From Sphaerochaeta pleomorpha str. Grapes (lineage in GTDB: Bacteria > Spirochaetota > Spirochaetia > Sphaerochaetales > Sphaerochaetaceae), in NCBI RefSeq assembly GCF_000236685.1, contig NC_016633.1:2666001-2730000 (forward strand): 64,000 bases of DNA. The letters run 5' to 3'. Under the pieces are notes generated by a model. That model did not search any database, was not told the DNA's origin, and saw only the letters and a list, made by a program, of their open reading frames with translations. The position numbers and the translations under genes are program-made. This document shows positions 9,024 to 17,381 of this stretch, piece by piece; within the stretch, counting starts at the first letter, position 1, and each line of letters starts with the position of its first letter.

Positions 9024-9841
9024 CAAGAATTGTTTTTAATTGGGTAACAGATTTCGGTGACAAAGTTCTCCGGGTTTTGTTCATTTTCAGGAGATATATA
9101 ATATATATTGAACGCCTTGCCTGATATCCTGTAACCATTTTCAATAATCCAATGATACATATATCTATTGATATCACCTAACCGGCTGTATTTACCCTGA
9201 AACGCAACGACGGCTGCTTCAGTTTCAGGCATTTTTGAAAATCTCAGTCCTACAATGTCAGGCCCTACTTGATCGACGACTCTGAAGACCTCAGTGTCAA
9301 TTGCTTTATTTTTATAATCCACACTGTGCGTCATTGCCATACAATATTGCACATCCGCAAGCCTGATTCCATTTGCCCTGCATGACATGTCAAGGCGTTC
9401 CCACAACAGTCCTTCTTCGGTAAACTCCCTTATGATGTCACGCAGGCTGACAACACTGTGTGAGGAAAGCTGCTTAACGCTGACAGACAAAGTGTATTCA
9501 TTCTGCATATCGAGTTCATTAAGCGCCTGATGCATTTGTGCAATTTGTCTTTCTGTTATGGAAAAGCTTTCTTCTTTTTCTTTTATTTTGGTTTCCAAAA
9601 AAGTTTTGATTCTGTCGTTCGTCGTGCCATCCTTCAGGATTTCGGATATTTCAGTTAGACCAAAGCCAAGGCTTTTTAATACCTGAATATGATTTGCACG
9701 GACAATCTGCTTTTCACCGTAAAACCGGTAATTATTCATACAGTCTATTTGTTCAGGCTTGAGCAGTCCTATCTTGTCATAATTTCGCAGCATATGGATG
9801 CTTATTCCAGTCAGAGTTGAGAACTCTCCGATTTTTAGCAT
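9023..9841 (-). CDS. MerR-family regulator with GyrI-like effector domain
   Basis: A 272-residue activator of the BmrR/BltR type. The N-terminal MerR winged helix starts MLKIGEFSTLTGISIHMLRNYDK with RFYGEKQI near 40-47. A dimerising coiled coil covers roughly 70-110 and a GyrI-like ligand domain roughly 120-270 (WIIENGYRISGKAFNIYY near 231). Such proteins twist a promoter with an over-long spacer when a drug or hydrophobic ligand binds. Its own promoter has an 18-bp spacer. It heads a unit with a BtrH-like and a second GyrI-like protein. The ligand cannot be predicted. Confidence 0.9.
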   Translation of the reverse strand: MLKIGEFSTLTGISIHMLRNYDKIGLLKPEQIDCMNNYRFYGEKQIVRANHIQVLKSLGFGLTEISEILKDGTTNDRIKTFLETKIKEKEESFSITERQIAQMHQALNELDMQNEYTLSVSVKQLSSHSVVSLRDIIREFTEEGLLWERLDMSCRANGIRLADVQYCMAMTHSVDYKNKAIDTEVFRVVDQVGPDIVGLRFSKMPETEAAVVAFQGKYSRLGDINRYMYHWIIENGYRISGKAFNIYYISPENEQNPENFVTEICYPIKNNS

Positions 9842-9866
9842 GGTTTACCTCTTACTCTTTTCCTGT

Positions 9867-9896
9867 ATTATATAAACCTACCAGAAATTCAATCAA
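9867..9896 (-). promoter_or_regulatory. Promoter of the MerR unit with 18-bp spacer
   Basis: On the minus strand TTGATT (9891-9896) is followed after 18 bases by TATAAT (9867-9872), 25 bases before the MerR start. The perfect -10 box with a slightly long spacer is in line with MerR-type control, whose promoters have 18-20 bp spacers. No clear dyad inside the spacer was found. Confidence 0.55.
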
Positions 9897-10030
9897 CTTA
9901 ATAGTTTATAAGATTCACAGGCTGTGCCTGTGGTTTGGCAGAGGGTCTGTCAAAGAATTGGCAGCGGATTATCGAACAGGAACTTGACCAACAGGATGAG
10001 GATTTGTAAGCGGTATGATGATTTTACTCA

Positions 10031-10112
10031 ATTTTCCTCAAATACAGTCAACAATGCCCTATTCCATCGGTTTCTGTGGAAAATTGGGAAGTCCTTATTG
10101 GAGTCGATAACA
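10031..10112 (+). repeat. Dispersed repeat, copy 1 (divergent)
   Basis: This copy matches the other four through the pattern AATGCCCTATTCCATCGG, then TGGAAAATTGGGAAG, then a diverged end GTCGATAACA. It shares about two thirds of positions with copies 2 and 4 by eye. The 5' part is more divergent than in other copies. Confidence 0.5.
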
Positions 10113-10222
10113 TGTCCGATGCATCATGGCAATCGAGGCAGGACTGAGCATCCACCGGACTTCCCTAAAGTTCCACTATCACTCAGCGGAGAAAATCCTA
10201 CCAGGTTGTGAATACTGTGTAT

Positions 10223-10322
10223 CTCCTACCTGATACCTCAAACCTTCAAATAAAGCTCTGAATGACCCCTTTTAGCGGTTTTCTTGGTAAATGTGGGAGT
10301 TCTTCCCGGAACCGATAATATG
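10223..10322 (+). repeat. Dispersed repeat, copy 2
   Basis: It starts with TCTCCTACCTGATACCTC and ends with TTCCCGGAACCGATAATA. It is close to copies 3 and 4 across CTTCAAATAAAGCTCTGAAT and the conserved 3' end. It ends seven bases before the tyrosine recombinase relic. Confidence 0.6.
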
Positions 10323-10328
10323 GAAAGG

Positions 10329-10530
10329 GAATCCCTTTGTCATACATCCGTGACTTTCTGGGTCATTCCAGCATAGACGACTTCCGTGTATGTAGATGCA
10401 AACTCGGAGATGATAACAAAAGCTCTGAAGATAAGCGCCAAGCCAATTGCAGCAATCTTAAAAGCGAAAGCAAGACGAGAATGGAAGGAGGATGATAAGA
10501 CCTTGGCAAAACTCTGTGGCCTGCGATGAA
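10329..10530 (+). pseudogene. Tyrosine recombinase/integrase C-terminal relic
   Basis: The first frame reads GIPLSYIRDFLGHSSID, the box II histidine region of tyrosine recombinases (LGHSS). After a shift around 10384 the next frame reads VYVDANSEMITKALKISAKP and ends LAKLCGLR at 10528. The tyrosine of VYVDA stands where the catalytic tyrosine is expected. The arginine boxes and the N-terminus are absent, so the fragment is inactive. The acidic-tryptophan tail (REWKEDDKTL) resembles recombinases that occur in threes, but that is a weak impression. Confidence 0.75.
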
Positions 10531-10580
10531 AGTATTATCCTCAAATTTATACCTGTAATTTTTTATCAGTCACAAATTAC

Positions 10581-11315
10581 TCATGTAGTTATGGATATGA
10601 ACAAATGAGGATAATCTTGAAGGAGCCTAACTACTTCATTTGCTTTATTCCTCCTTCGTGCGTAACGTAACATCGTAACCTGGTCGATCCGGTACTTGGA
10701 AAACATCAGTTCAATTGCAAAGGGATAATCAGCTTTGGAAAGCATCAGATTTTTGTTGGCAAACAGATCTACAATCAGCTTTTCCAAGGGAACCTGATAT
10801 TTCGCACTATCCGATCGGGGAGCCTCTGTCACCAAACGGGTGATGATGATTCCATCATCAGTACCATATAGCATCATCTCCTTGACGGTTGCTTTCAGCA
10901 GCACCTTGCCTGGGAATTTCTCTGTAAGAGCGGAGAATACAAAATCACAACCATCTTTCTCAACTTCCAGGAAGATGTGATTGTGTGCTATGAGGTGATT
11001 GAAGAATTCATTGAGCCATGAGAGTTCCCAAACCCTGTAGGAAAGCAAAGGAAAATGCTCTTTCATGTACCCAATCACATGGAGAGCTGTATCTGAATAT
11101 GCCCCGGTAAAAATGCTTTTATTTGGCTCCTTCTCTGCTTTCTTATATTGGTTTCGCCCAATCCTTACTATCAATTTTGAATTACGAAGGGTCCCAATCA
11201 AGTACCTGAGTTGGGTATCCTTGAAGGAGGGCTCGACAGACTGTGCCGCATGGAGGATCTGTTGCCTTGAAAAAATGCCATCAGGCAGTTTCTGGATGAT
11301 TTCCTGTTTTTTCAT
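10581..11315 (-). CDS. AbiEi-like / DUF6577-type winged-helix protein, orphan
   Basis: A protein of about 244 residues. The N-terminal winged helix (KQEIIQKLPDGIFSRQQILH then LRYLIGTLRNSKLIVRIGRNQY) is followed by an alpha/beta domain of the kind seen in AbiEi-type antitoxins and DUF6577. In AbiE systems the antitoxin represses its operon and a nucleotidyltransferase toxin (AbiEii) follows; here only relic DNA follows on the minus strand, so no toxin partner is visible. The ATG at 11315 is chosen because AAGG lies 8 bases before it; an upstream TTG at 11345 is possible. Two identical palindromes overlap the transcript start region and may be its operators. Confidence 0.6.
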   Translation of the reverse strand: MKKQEIIQKLPDGIFSRQQILHAAQSVEPSFKDTQLRYLIGTLRNSKLIVRIGRNQYKKAEKEPNKSIFTGAYSDTALHVIGYMKEHFPLLSYRVWELSWLNEFFNHLIAHNHIFLEVEKDGCDFVFSALTEKFPGKVLLKATVKEMMLYGTDDGIIITRLVTEAPRSDSAKYQVPLEKLIVDLFANKNLMLSKADYPFAIELMFSKYRIDQVTMLRYARRRNKANEVVRLLQDYPHLFISITT

Positions 11316-11332
11316 ATCTGCTACCTTATTCA

Positions 11333-11370
11333 GCCGTTTTGGCAATATTCTGATTATTTGCCGTTTTGGC
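11333..11370 (-). promoter_or_regulatory. Twin palindromic operators before the AbiEi-like gene
   Basis: GCCGTTTTGGC occurs twice, at 11333-11343 and 11360-11370, 27 bp apart centre to centre. Each has GCC/GGC arms. They lie just downstream of the -10 box and upstream of the start codon. AbiEi proteins repress by binding repeats at this position, so autoregulation is likely. Confidence 0.55.
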
Positions 11371-11377
11371 TGTTTTT

Positions 11378-11406
11378 AGTATAGCAACCATCACCTTCAA
11401 AGTCAT
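11378..11406 (-). promoter_or_regulatory. Promoter of the AbiEi-like gene
   Basis: On the minus strand ATGACT (11401-11406), a 17-bp spacer and TATACT (11378-11383) form a fair sigma-70 promoter immediately before the twin palindromes. Confidence 0.45.
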
Positions 11407-11409
11407 TAG

Positions 11410-11444
11410 CCACATCGACAAATTAAAATATTTTGTCGATATGG
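11410..11444. repeat. 13-bp inverted repeat upstream of the AbiEi-like gene
   Basis: CCACATCGACAAA (11410-11422) and TTTGTCGATATGG (11432-11444) form arms with one mismatch around a 9-bp AT-rich centre. It lies upstream of the AbiEi promoter and could be a regulator site for either direction or the end of a lost element. Confidence 0.45.
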
Positions 11445-11640
11445 CTTTTATGTGTAACTGAAATAGGGATTACCATGGCCATTTGGGAGATAGTACACAT
11501 TTCCTTATCTGATTTCATATCAGAGAAGATTTCTTTTAGATTCTTTCTTTCGCGATACCTTATTTATTTGCATTCGACCTGTTGGACTAGAATAGTCTGT
11601 GTTTTACAGCAAATGTCTGATATGATTTGTATTCAGGAAG

Positions 11641-11997
11641 GGTGGTAATTCCTGATGAAGAAACGTTGAGGCTTGAAAAATGCGGGTTTCGACTAAACCG
11701 CAACGGGGGTCACTCAGCTCGAACAATAATGGTTGAGGAGTTGGAGCTCCTTTTTACATATCGGTAATCCCAATGCTTCGAAACAATCATGCTTGGATGC
11801 AATTGTTACGGAGAATTGCTTGGGAATGTGACCGTTACGTGCGGGGAAAGAGGCCTTCTGATAATGAGTTGAGGGTTAAGAAACATAGGGATATCGCAAC
11901 TGCGTTATGCGGGCGCAACTATGAGGCACTCGTCAAGAGTCTTGTATTCCCTTTTACCTATACGTACAAACCCGATTCTCTTGATATGGAGCAGTAG
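11641..11997 (+). pseudogene. Decayed GntR-family (FCD) regulator upstream of nagA
   Basis: The final frame (ATG 11773 to 11997) encodes PMLRNNHAWMQLLRRIAWEC then KKHRDIATALCGRNYEALVK, matching an FCD effector domain (GNPxL...HRxIxxAL). The Ile-Gly-Asn-Pro that should precede it is in a different frame near 11761, and the region before (11641-11760) is in a third frame. No winged helix remains. It ends three bases before the nagA start, so the pair was probably one amino-sugar operon with its own regulator, now decayed together. Confidence 0.55.
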
Positions 11998-12000
11998 CAG

Positions 12001-13151
12001 ATGGTTCATTATGAGAGTAACTATGCAATAACCCATGCCTTGGCCTATACGGATGAGGTCCTGCTACCTGATGTCACCATAGCGGTGGAGCAGGGGATCA
12101 TCACGTATGTTGGCAAGCATGATCAAAAGAGGGTGCAGCATCTCGATCAGTATGATGCCAAGGGCAACCTTGTGGGCCCTGGTCTGGTCGATATGCACAT
12201 CCATGGCTGTGGTGGCTTTGATTCAACCAGAGGCAATGTACAGGAAAACCTTGAAGGTATGGCCCTGTTTCTTGCAGGGAAGGGTATCACTAGTTTCCAA
12301 CTTGCAGTTGTCATGGATTTGGATCTCTTGGGTCAGATCAAAAAAGCAATGGATACGAGTGCTTTTCTCTCATCCTATCTGCTTGGGGTCTATGTGGAAG
12401 GCCCCTTTATCGCACCTGAAAAAAGGGTGGCATTCTATCTTCAGGTATTAGGGCCTTTGATAGGGGGTATCTGGAAAGCATTCTTTCTATCAAGTGTGGA
12501 AAGAAGCCACTTGTCACCTCTATGACCATAGCTCCTGAACTGCAAGGCAGTGAAGAGCTCTCGAGTGTCTTGGAACAGAACAACATTGTTGTGGCCTATG
12601 GCCATAGTGATTGTCCCTTGGAGGCATTGAAACCTAGGGATAAGAATCATCTTACCCATCTTTTCAATGCGATGAGCGGCATAGATCACAAACGCCCAGG
12701 CTTGGCAGCCATGCCATTTGTCCGTGACTACAGTCATGCAACGTATGAACTCATTTGTGATGGAGTGCATGTGCATCCGTCAGTGATAGACTTGACGATC
12801 AATTCACTTGGTACTGAAAGGCTTTGTCTGATTTCTGATGCTATGAGTTTGGCGGGCATGGGTACCGGTGAAGGCCTCTATTTGGGCAAGCAAATCTATT
12901 CGAATGGAAAGGCCTGCTATTACAGTGATAGTGACATACTGATAGGTTCTGCTATGCTGATCAGCGAATCAGCAAAGAACCTTGTTCACAAAAGCTTATT
13001 GGACAAGCGATCCTTCTTTCAGGTTGCGTGCGAGAACCCCTTACGGGTGCTTTCGCAAACAGATCGAGGCAGGATCAAACCCGGATACAAGGCTGACTTG
13101 GTGATGCTTTCCTCTGACACGGAAATCCAAGAGGTTTTCAAGGCAGAATAA
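12001..13151 (+). pseudogene. nagA: N-acetylglucosamine-6-phosphate deacetylase, frameshifted
   Basis: NagA removes acetate from GlcNAc-6-phosphate. The N-terminal half (12001 to about 12427) has the metal motif DMHIHGCGG (residues 64-72) and the EGPFIAPEKR segment near 131-140. The frame is then lost in the run of six A and three G at 12419-12427: one extra G would restore GGILSSGIRAFDRGYLESIL followed by the C-terminal half (from 12522), which has YGHSD, HLFNAMSG, ICDGVHVHP and the catalytic Asp in LISDAMSLAG. Apart from this one missing base the sequence is complete (about 383 residues), so this is either a recent mutation or an assembly error in a homopolymer. Confidence 0.85.
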
Positions 13152-13709
13152 GAAAGCACTGCTATATCTAATTAATGGTTTGTATAGAATGATGTGAGAT
13201 AGGTGATGATTTATAGTCAAAGTAATTGAATGCAATGAAATATATTAGTGTATCTTTGGCGATGACTAGTAATTCTGTTGGTGTCCACTAGAATTGTCTA
13301 ATTGGCCAAATCGTTGGTTCAGCCCGAGTTTATCAAATTTTCCATGCAACATTTACCCTAACGGTTCTTGCAAACTTCACCTTAGGATAAAGTGCGGTTC
13401 AACAATCAACCAATTTAACAGACAGTTGCTGCTTTCATTAGAAGAGGGTAAGGCCTTTACTGTTCTGATTCACATCCCTTTGTAGAGGTGAATAAGTAGG
13501 TGGTATGGATAGGAAAAATGAATGGGAAAGCGAAAGACGATGTTGGTGTCGATGGTTGCAAACCACAACGAAGGCAGTCGAGGATAACGTGTTTCCAGAG
13601 TGCACGTTGTCACTGCAAAAAGAGTACCCTGATCAGTGAGTGATGGTTATCATAGGATTACAGATAACAACAATTGTTGGACTAGCTACCCCTTATGTAA
13701 TCACCACCC
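13152..13709. other. Gene-free stretch, nothing recognised
   Basis: No frame in this stretch resembles a known protein. A short plus-strand frame at 13520-13640 (with QTTTKAVEDN) faintly recalls zinc-ribbon transposases, but not enough to call. Confidence 0.4.
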
Positions 13710-14118
13710 CTATCTTGGTCGTTCTTTATCATTGAGATAGTGGTTGTAGATGGTGCCCTCAGTCTCATAGTCGTGTTCTGCATCCATTGTAAGATCTGAT
13801 TGAGTAGTACATCACTCTCCTTAAATGGGCCTTGGAAGAGAGCAGAGACTACTTTTTGAGTAGGTATCGAATGACAGGTTACCTGTGTATGCTCAAGCGA
13901 TATCTTCTTGGCAACTGGGAACCCCATCTCAACATCCCACTGCTCTATATCAGTATTGTAGTAACAGACAAAAGGATGAGAAGCGGGGGAGTACCTGCTT
14001 CTCTTTCATAACTCTCTTGAGTCATGGCGGGAAAATCCTCAAACCGTAACACCGTACGGATATTTGCCACCTGCTGTTCACGCACCTCATAAAACCCAAT
14101 CCCTGACACTACACTCAT
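13710..14118 (-). pseudogene. Decayed GyrI-like domain gene
   Basis: It starts with an ATG overlapping the stop of the AraC-type gene by four bases and SVVSGIGFYEVREQQVANIR, a GyrI-like first strand. A shift near 13975 moves to the frame with YYNTDIEQWDVEMGFPVAKK and IPTQKVVSALFQGPFKESD, the GyrI core. Another shift near 13785 is needed to reach the natural end, GTIYNHYLNDKERPR at 13710. With two breaks the protein is lost. It would have been a translationally coupled stand-alone sensor to the AraC-GyrI protein. Confidence 0.65.
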
Positions 14119-15404
14119 CGTACTCTTACCCGCTTGATCGGTCGTCTCAGGGCAACCAGCTGTTTCACATCCTCAAGCACCTCTGGGCTCCCAACTTCAA
14201 TCATCAACCACTTTTGCTGCAGCCCTGTCTTTGCATCGGCAAATACCTGCTGTACATACTCAGTAAGGAAAGATAGGAGTATCTCAGCCTCAGCCATCTC
14301 CCGATATCCAATGACAATAAGAGCGAGGAATGAACCCTCCTGAGGATAGAGCGTGCAGAGGCTTCTTCCCCCCTTCTTGTATTTTACATTCCAGCCATAC
14401 TGCATTGTGCATTTACTGAACTCAACCACCGGTTTAACCTGATAGGTCTCCTCCAGATAAGAGCACAAGCTGTCAAACAGCGGGTTCTGGACCTGCTTCG
14501 CAATAGCGTTGAAGGACATACCCACATCTTCTGTCCTGATCGGGAGCCAGAGTTCCATTGAGTTTGTGCTGTGGTACAACTCAGCTGAGAACGTCCCGCA
14601 TTTTACCTTATGCTGCTTCATCCATCTCCTCATGTAGGTCATTGCTTTGTGGATTGCGCTGCCGATAAGCAGGTCAAAACTCTCAGCTTCTATACTGCAT
14701 ACCGCATAGTCACCCTTGAGAAGGGTGAAGTGAGCAAGACCTTCTTGATCAACTCCCTCTGCTCCTACAAAGTAAGTGGCTAAAGCATCACCTTTCCGCT
14801 TTGTGTACAGTACCCCTATGCTTACAGTGTCTACTGGCTGTGTTTGATGAAACGTATCCCATAGGCTGGCTGCAGCAGACACTCCGGTTTCTCTCCCACC
14901 AGAGAGGTCAGTATCGGGGAGGAGCCTCTCAATACCTGAGAAGAAACGAGGGGCTTCCAGCTTCCTTCGGGTTACTTCAACTACCATATCATCGGTAATG
15001 AGTGGAACACCTTCTTCGATATCTGCATACAGAATGGAAACATCGGCTTTGAGACAATGGTTGAGATGCACAGGATGCTGGCGGTACTCATCCGGAGTGA
15101 GGCCGTAGGCATCACGGAAGGCCCGGGTGTAATTGGCATGGTCGGAGAAACCAAACTCCAAGGCAATATCAAGAATACGCTTCTGAGTATTGGTAAGTGC
15201 TTCACATGACCTTGCCAACCTTCTCAGTCTTACATACTCTCCCACAGGCATCCCTACCAAACGGTTAAAAAGCCGCTGAAAGTAGAACGGTGACAAGGAG
15301 GCTACTGTAGCCAGCTCTCCAATAGATAAATCTTTTGTCTCAATGACATCCACCACACGTTGGATCGATTCCCATGCTTGCATGTAAATACGATAGCACA
15401 ACAA
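14115..15404 (-). CDS. AraC-family regulator with GyrI-like and DUF3788 domains
   Basis: A 429-residue, three-part protein. Residues about 8-115 form two AraC helix-turn-helix motifs (LSIGELATVASLSPFYFQRL and ILDIALEFGFSDHANYTRAF), placed N-terminally as in the SoxS-Rob type. Residues about 125-285 are a GyrI-like effector domain. Residues about 300-429 match DUF3788 (WNVKYKKGGRSLCTLYPQEG then FLALIVIGYREMAEAE). DUF3788 is normally a stand-alone protein, so the triple fusion is unusual. AGGAG precedes the TTG codons at the start; an internal ATG at 15383 is the alternative. It probably senses a small molecule. Confidence 0.88.
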   Translation of the reverse strand: MLCYRIYMQAWESIQRVVDVIETKDLSIGELATVASLSPFYFQRLFNRLVGMPVGEYVRLRRLARSCEALTNTQKRILDIALEFGFSDHANYTRAFRDAYGLTPDEYRQHPVHLNHCLKADVSILYADIEEGVPLITDDMVVEVTRRKLEAPRFFSGIERLLPDTDLSGGRETGVSAAASLWDTFHQTQPVDTVSIGVLYTKRKGDALATYFVGAEGVDQEGLAHFTLLKGDYAVCSIEAESFDLLIGSAIHKAMTYMRRWMKQHKVKCGTFSAELYHSTNSMELWLPIRTEDVGMSFNAIAKQVQNPLFDSLCSYLEETYQVKPVVEFSKCTMQYGWNVKYKKGGRSLCTLYPQEGSFLALIVIGYREMAEAEILLSFLTEYVQQVFADAKTGLQQKWLMIEVGSPEVLEDVKQLVALRRPIKRVRVR

Positions 15405-15539
15405 CAGCTCCTGCGCTTGTCAGAGAATGCCCTCTTTGGGGAAAATAGTATCGGAACTAGGAAGAACAATCACAAAATCCACAGCATCGAGAGTCATCAC
15501 TGGATGGCATTCTAAGCAAATCTTGTCTCCCAACACAAC

Positions 15540-15568
15540 AAAACCTCCCTGTATTGCCAGGAGGTTTT
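15540..15568 (-). terminator. Bidirectional terminator-like hairpin
   Basis: AAAACCTCC (15540-15548) pairs with GGAGGTTTT (15560-15568), with T runs on both strands. It follows the IS110 remnant reading frame on the minus strand and would shield the AraC-type gene from it. Confidence 0.6.
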
Positions 15569-15595
15569 ATATTGTTTGCCAAGCATGGGCAATAA

Positions 15596-15907
15596 CTAAG
15601 TGCTAGCTTCCTGTTTCAACATACTGTTGAAAATGTTGTACAGTTTGGCAGGGTTGAGGACAGTCACCTCCGCCTCTGTGTTCTCGACTAGGAACCTTGC
15701 CAAGGAGAAGGAGGAAGTCCCCGCTTCCATAAGAACCAGATCCCCCTTGCAAAGCCTGCCTGCAAGCTTGGCCTTGCCCTTGGGGCCCATCTTCCCGGTA
15801 AAAAAATGACGGTTTCCCAGATCAGGCCCGTCTAGGATGCACCCGTGGAATGTCTTTTTTGACAAATCCAACCCATAGGCCCGTTCGTACTGCATGTTCA
15901 TTGCCAT
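15596..15907 (-). pseudogene. IS110-family transposase, N-terminal fragment
   Basis: About 103 residues. YGLDLSKKTFHGCILDGPDL is the start of the DEDD (RuvC-like) domain with its first Asp, LVLMEAGTSSF holds the catalytic Glu and VTVLNPAKLYNIFNSM the following helix. Full IS110 transposases are 300-400 residues; this frame stops at 15596 before the DRKDA motif and the C-terminal domain. The start at 15907 has a GGGGGTG ribosome site. A truncated, inactive copy. Confidence 0.78.
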
Positions 15908-16242
15908 GGCAGCACCCCCTAAGAAGAGTTTTGGAGCTGGAAGGCTGTATGGACACGGATTGTAATCCACCATTTTTATTTACAGGGTCATATCGGGAGG
16001 CAAAAGCCTCCACGACATGACCGACGATAGACTTCGATGACCGGCTTGAAGTATTTTTTTAAGCCAAGGTATCGGATTACTCCAATCCTTACAACCAGGG
16101 ACACTCGGCCACCGGCTTCCTAACTCCGTCAGTTAAGAATATCATCGAAACTCCAGCTGTAAAGACTAGATCTACTTTCTTGTCCTTACAGCAGTCATTC
16201 TATTTTTTAACACTCAGACCAGAAAATGGGGTTTCAAGCACA
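15908..16242. other. Gene-free stretch, nothing recognised
   Basis: This may hold the upstream end of the IS110 copy, but no repeat or end could be identified. Open frames on the plus strand here and up to 17170 are antisense to the IS1634-like relic and have no family features. Confidence 0.4.
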
Positions 16243-16455
16243 TCAAAGGTTGATCAGCCTCAGCACATCACCAAAGGATTTGCCTTTCCTGTCCATGGCC
16301 TCCAGGAGCTTCTGGGCTTGCAGAAGCCTTTGCTACTCGCGGAGGTTCTTCAATTCCGAAAGAGCCTCGTCATATTCTTCCTTCAGCCTTGCGACGCGGG
16401 TCTCGACGTCTATTACCTTCTTCTCGATTGTCTCGCTCTTCCTTGGCCTGCCCAT
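16243..16455 (-). pseudogene. Small coiled-coil accessory gene of an IS1634-like element, broken by TAG
   Basis: The 71-codon frame MGRPRKSETIEKKVIDVETR...MDRKGKSFGDVLRLINL has a basic start and a heptad-rich middle, and it begins just after the transposase stop (stop and ATG within the string TGACATG). Codon 41 is TAG (16333-16335). A second, more decayed relative stands at 21647-21951, which shows that the small gene is a regular part of this element type. Its function is unknown; a DNA-binding helper is likely. Confidence 0.55.
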
Positions 16456-16456
16456 G

Positions 16457-17293
16457 TCATGCCTCCTTGGTCTCGGCAGTGGAGTCATCCCGTACATCGG
16501 GATCCGGCTTGCCCCCGCCTTTCGCATTCCTGTTGTCTATCACCGACAGGATGTCCTTCTGCCTTGCCGTGATTGCATGGTCGAGATGGTAGGCACCGTC
16601 GCCGATCCGTATCGGCTCTATCTTCTCCAGCTCGCCCAGAGCGGATACGACATTCATGTAGTTGGGCCTTCTCCCCGTCGCCAGGATATGGCTGTTGATG
16701 GCGAAATACAGGCGGCTTCGCAGGATCAGGGCGATGAACTCGATGAATATCTTCGACCTCAGGGCCTCTACGCTCAGGATCCTCTCGGCGTTGCTTCCCG
16801 TGAATGTCTTGTCGGCGCTGAACAGCTTATCGGAGCAATCGCTAGACTTGTAGAGCAGGAGGGCTTCTCTTGCTGTCATCTTCTCGGAGCTGATCAGGCA
16901 GTAGTAACCGCAGTATCTTATGTATTCGTCGATCGCCCCGTAGTTCTTGGAATACATCAGCAGGACCATGTCCTTGTCGTCGGAAAGCGTGAGGTCGAAG
17001 AACCTGCTGTTAGCCTTGAGGTTGAGCCTGTCGCATTTCCTGCCCAGCATCCTGTCCAGCGTCCCCTCCATCTTCTTGCCGCAGGTCTCGAGGGAGCTCC
17101 TCTTGGCAACATATTTCCCCGCCGAATAGTAGATTTGGAAGTACCGCTTCTTCTTGTCCTCGCCGTATAGCTTCGCCTCGACCGTTGTGCCATTGGCGGC
17201 ATACTCCCAGATTGTGTTTGCGCTTTTGTCCTCGAAGGTGCCCTTGACACCCAGCACCAGTGACGAGACAAGGCTCTTGCGACCCTTGACCAT
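16457..17293 (-). pseudogene. IS1634/IS4-type DDE transposase, C-terminal half
   Basis: 278 residues. The stretch DEYIRYCGYYCLISSEKMTA, later KTFTGSNAERILSVEALRSK and the hydrophobic FIEFIALILRSRLY fit the C-terminal part of IS1634-family transposases, including the expected region of the last catalytic Glu. Members have about 550 residues, so the N-terminal half is missing. The cut coincides with a copy of the dispersed repeat at 17309. The DNA is noticeably richer in G+C than its surroundings, in line with a foreign origin. Confidence 0.7.
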
Positions 17294-17308
17294 GATCAGG
17301 AAACTATA

Positions 17309-17381
17309 TTTCCTACCTGGTATCTCAAACCTTCAAATAAAGCTTTGAATGCCTCATTTAAGCGATTTTCTTGGAAAATGA
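17309..17381 (+). repeat. Dispersed repeat, copy 3 (3' truncated)
   Basis: It starts TTTCCTACCTGGTATCTC and matches copy 2 closely (CTTCAAATAAAGCTTTGAAT) until TTGGAAAATG, after which the common 3' end is missing. It borders the truncated IS1634-like transposase. Confidence 0.6.

Larger units (their letters stand above)
9842..10580. other. Gene-free stretch with repeat copies and recombinase relic
   Basis: Apart from the MerR promoter, this stretch holds a plus-strand frame ending at 10009 with the tail KNWQRIIEQELDQQDEDL (not recognised), two copies of the roughly 100-bp dispersed repeat and a tyrosine recombinase tail. A 95-codon open frame at 9924-10211 crosses these pieces and is not credible as a gene. 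Confidence 0.5.

Noticed and set aside
9924-10211. 95-codon plus-strand open frame.
   Set aside because: It crosses a repeat copy and unrelated relic pieces, has no ribosome site and no recognisable domain.
11641-11850. A BrxA/DUF1819-like reading of the region before nagA.
   Set aside because: The continuation in the adjacent frame (GNPMLRNNH...KKHRDIATALCGRN) fits a GntR FCD domain better and runs directly into nagA.
12419-12427. Programmed frameshift in nagA at the A6-G3 run.
   Set aside because: The zero frame reads GAA AAA AGG, which is not the canonical A AAA AAG phasing, and nagA genes are not known to need frameshifting.
16226-17170. 314-codon plus-strand open frame.
   Set aside because: It is antisense to the IS1634-like transposase, with no family match; long antisense frames are expected in this G+C-rich segment.
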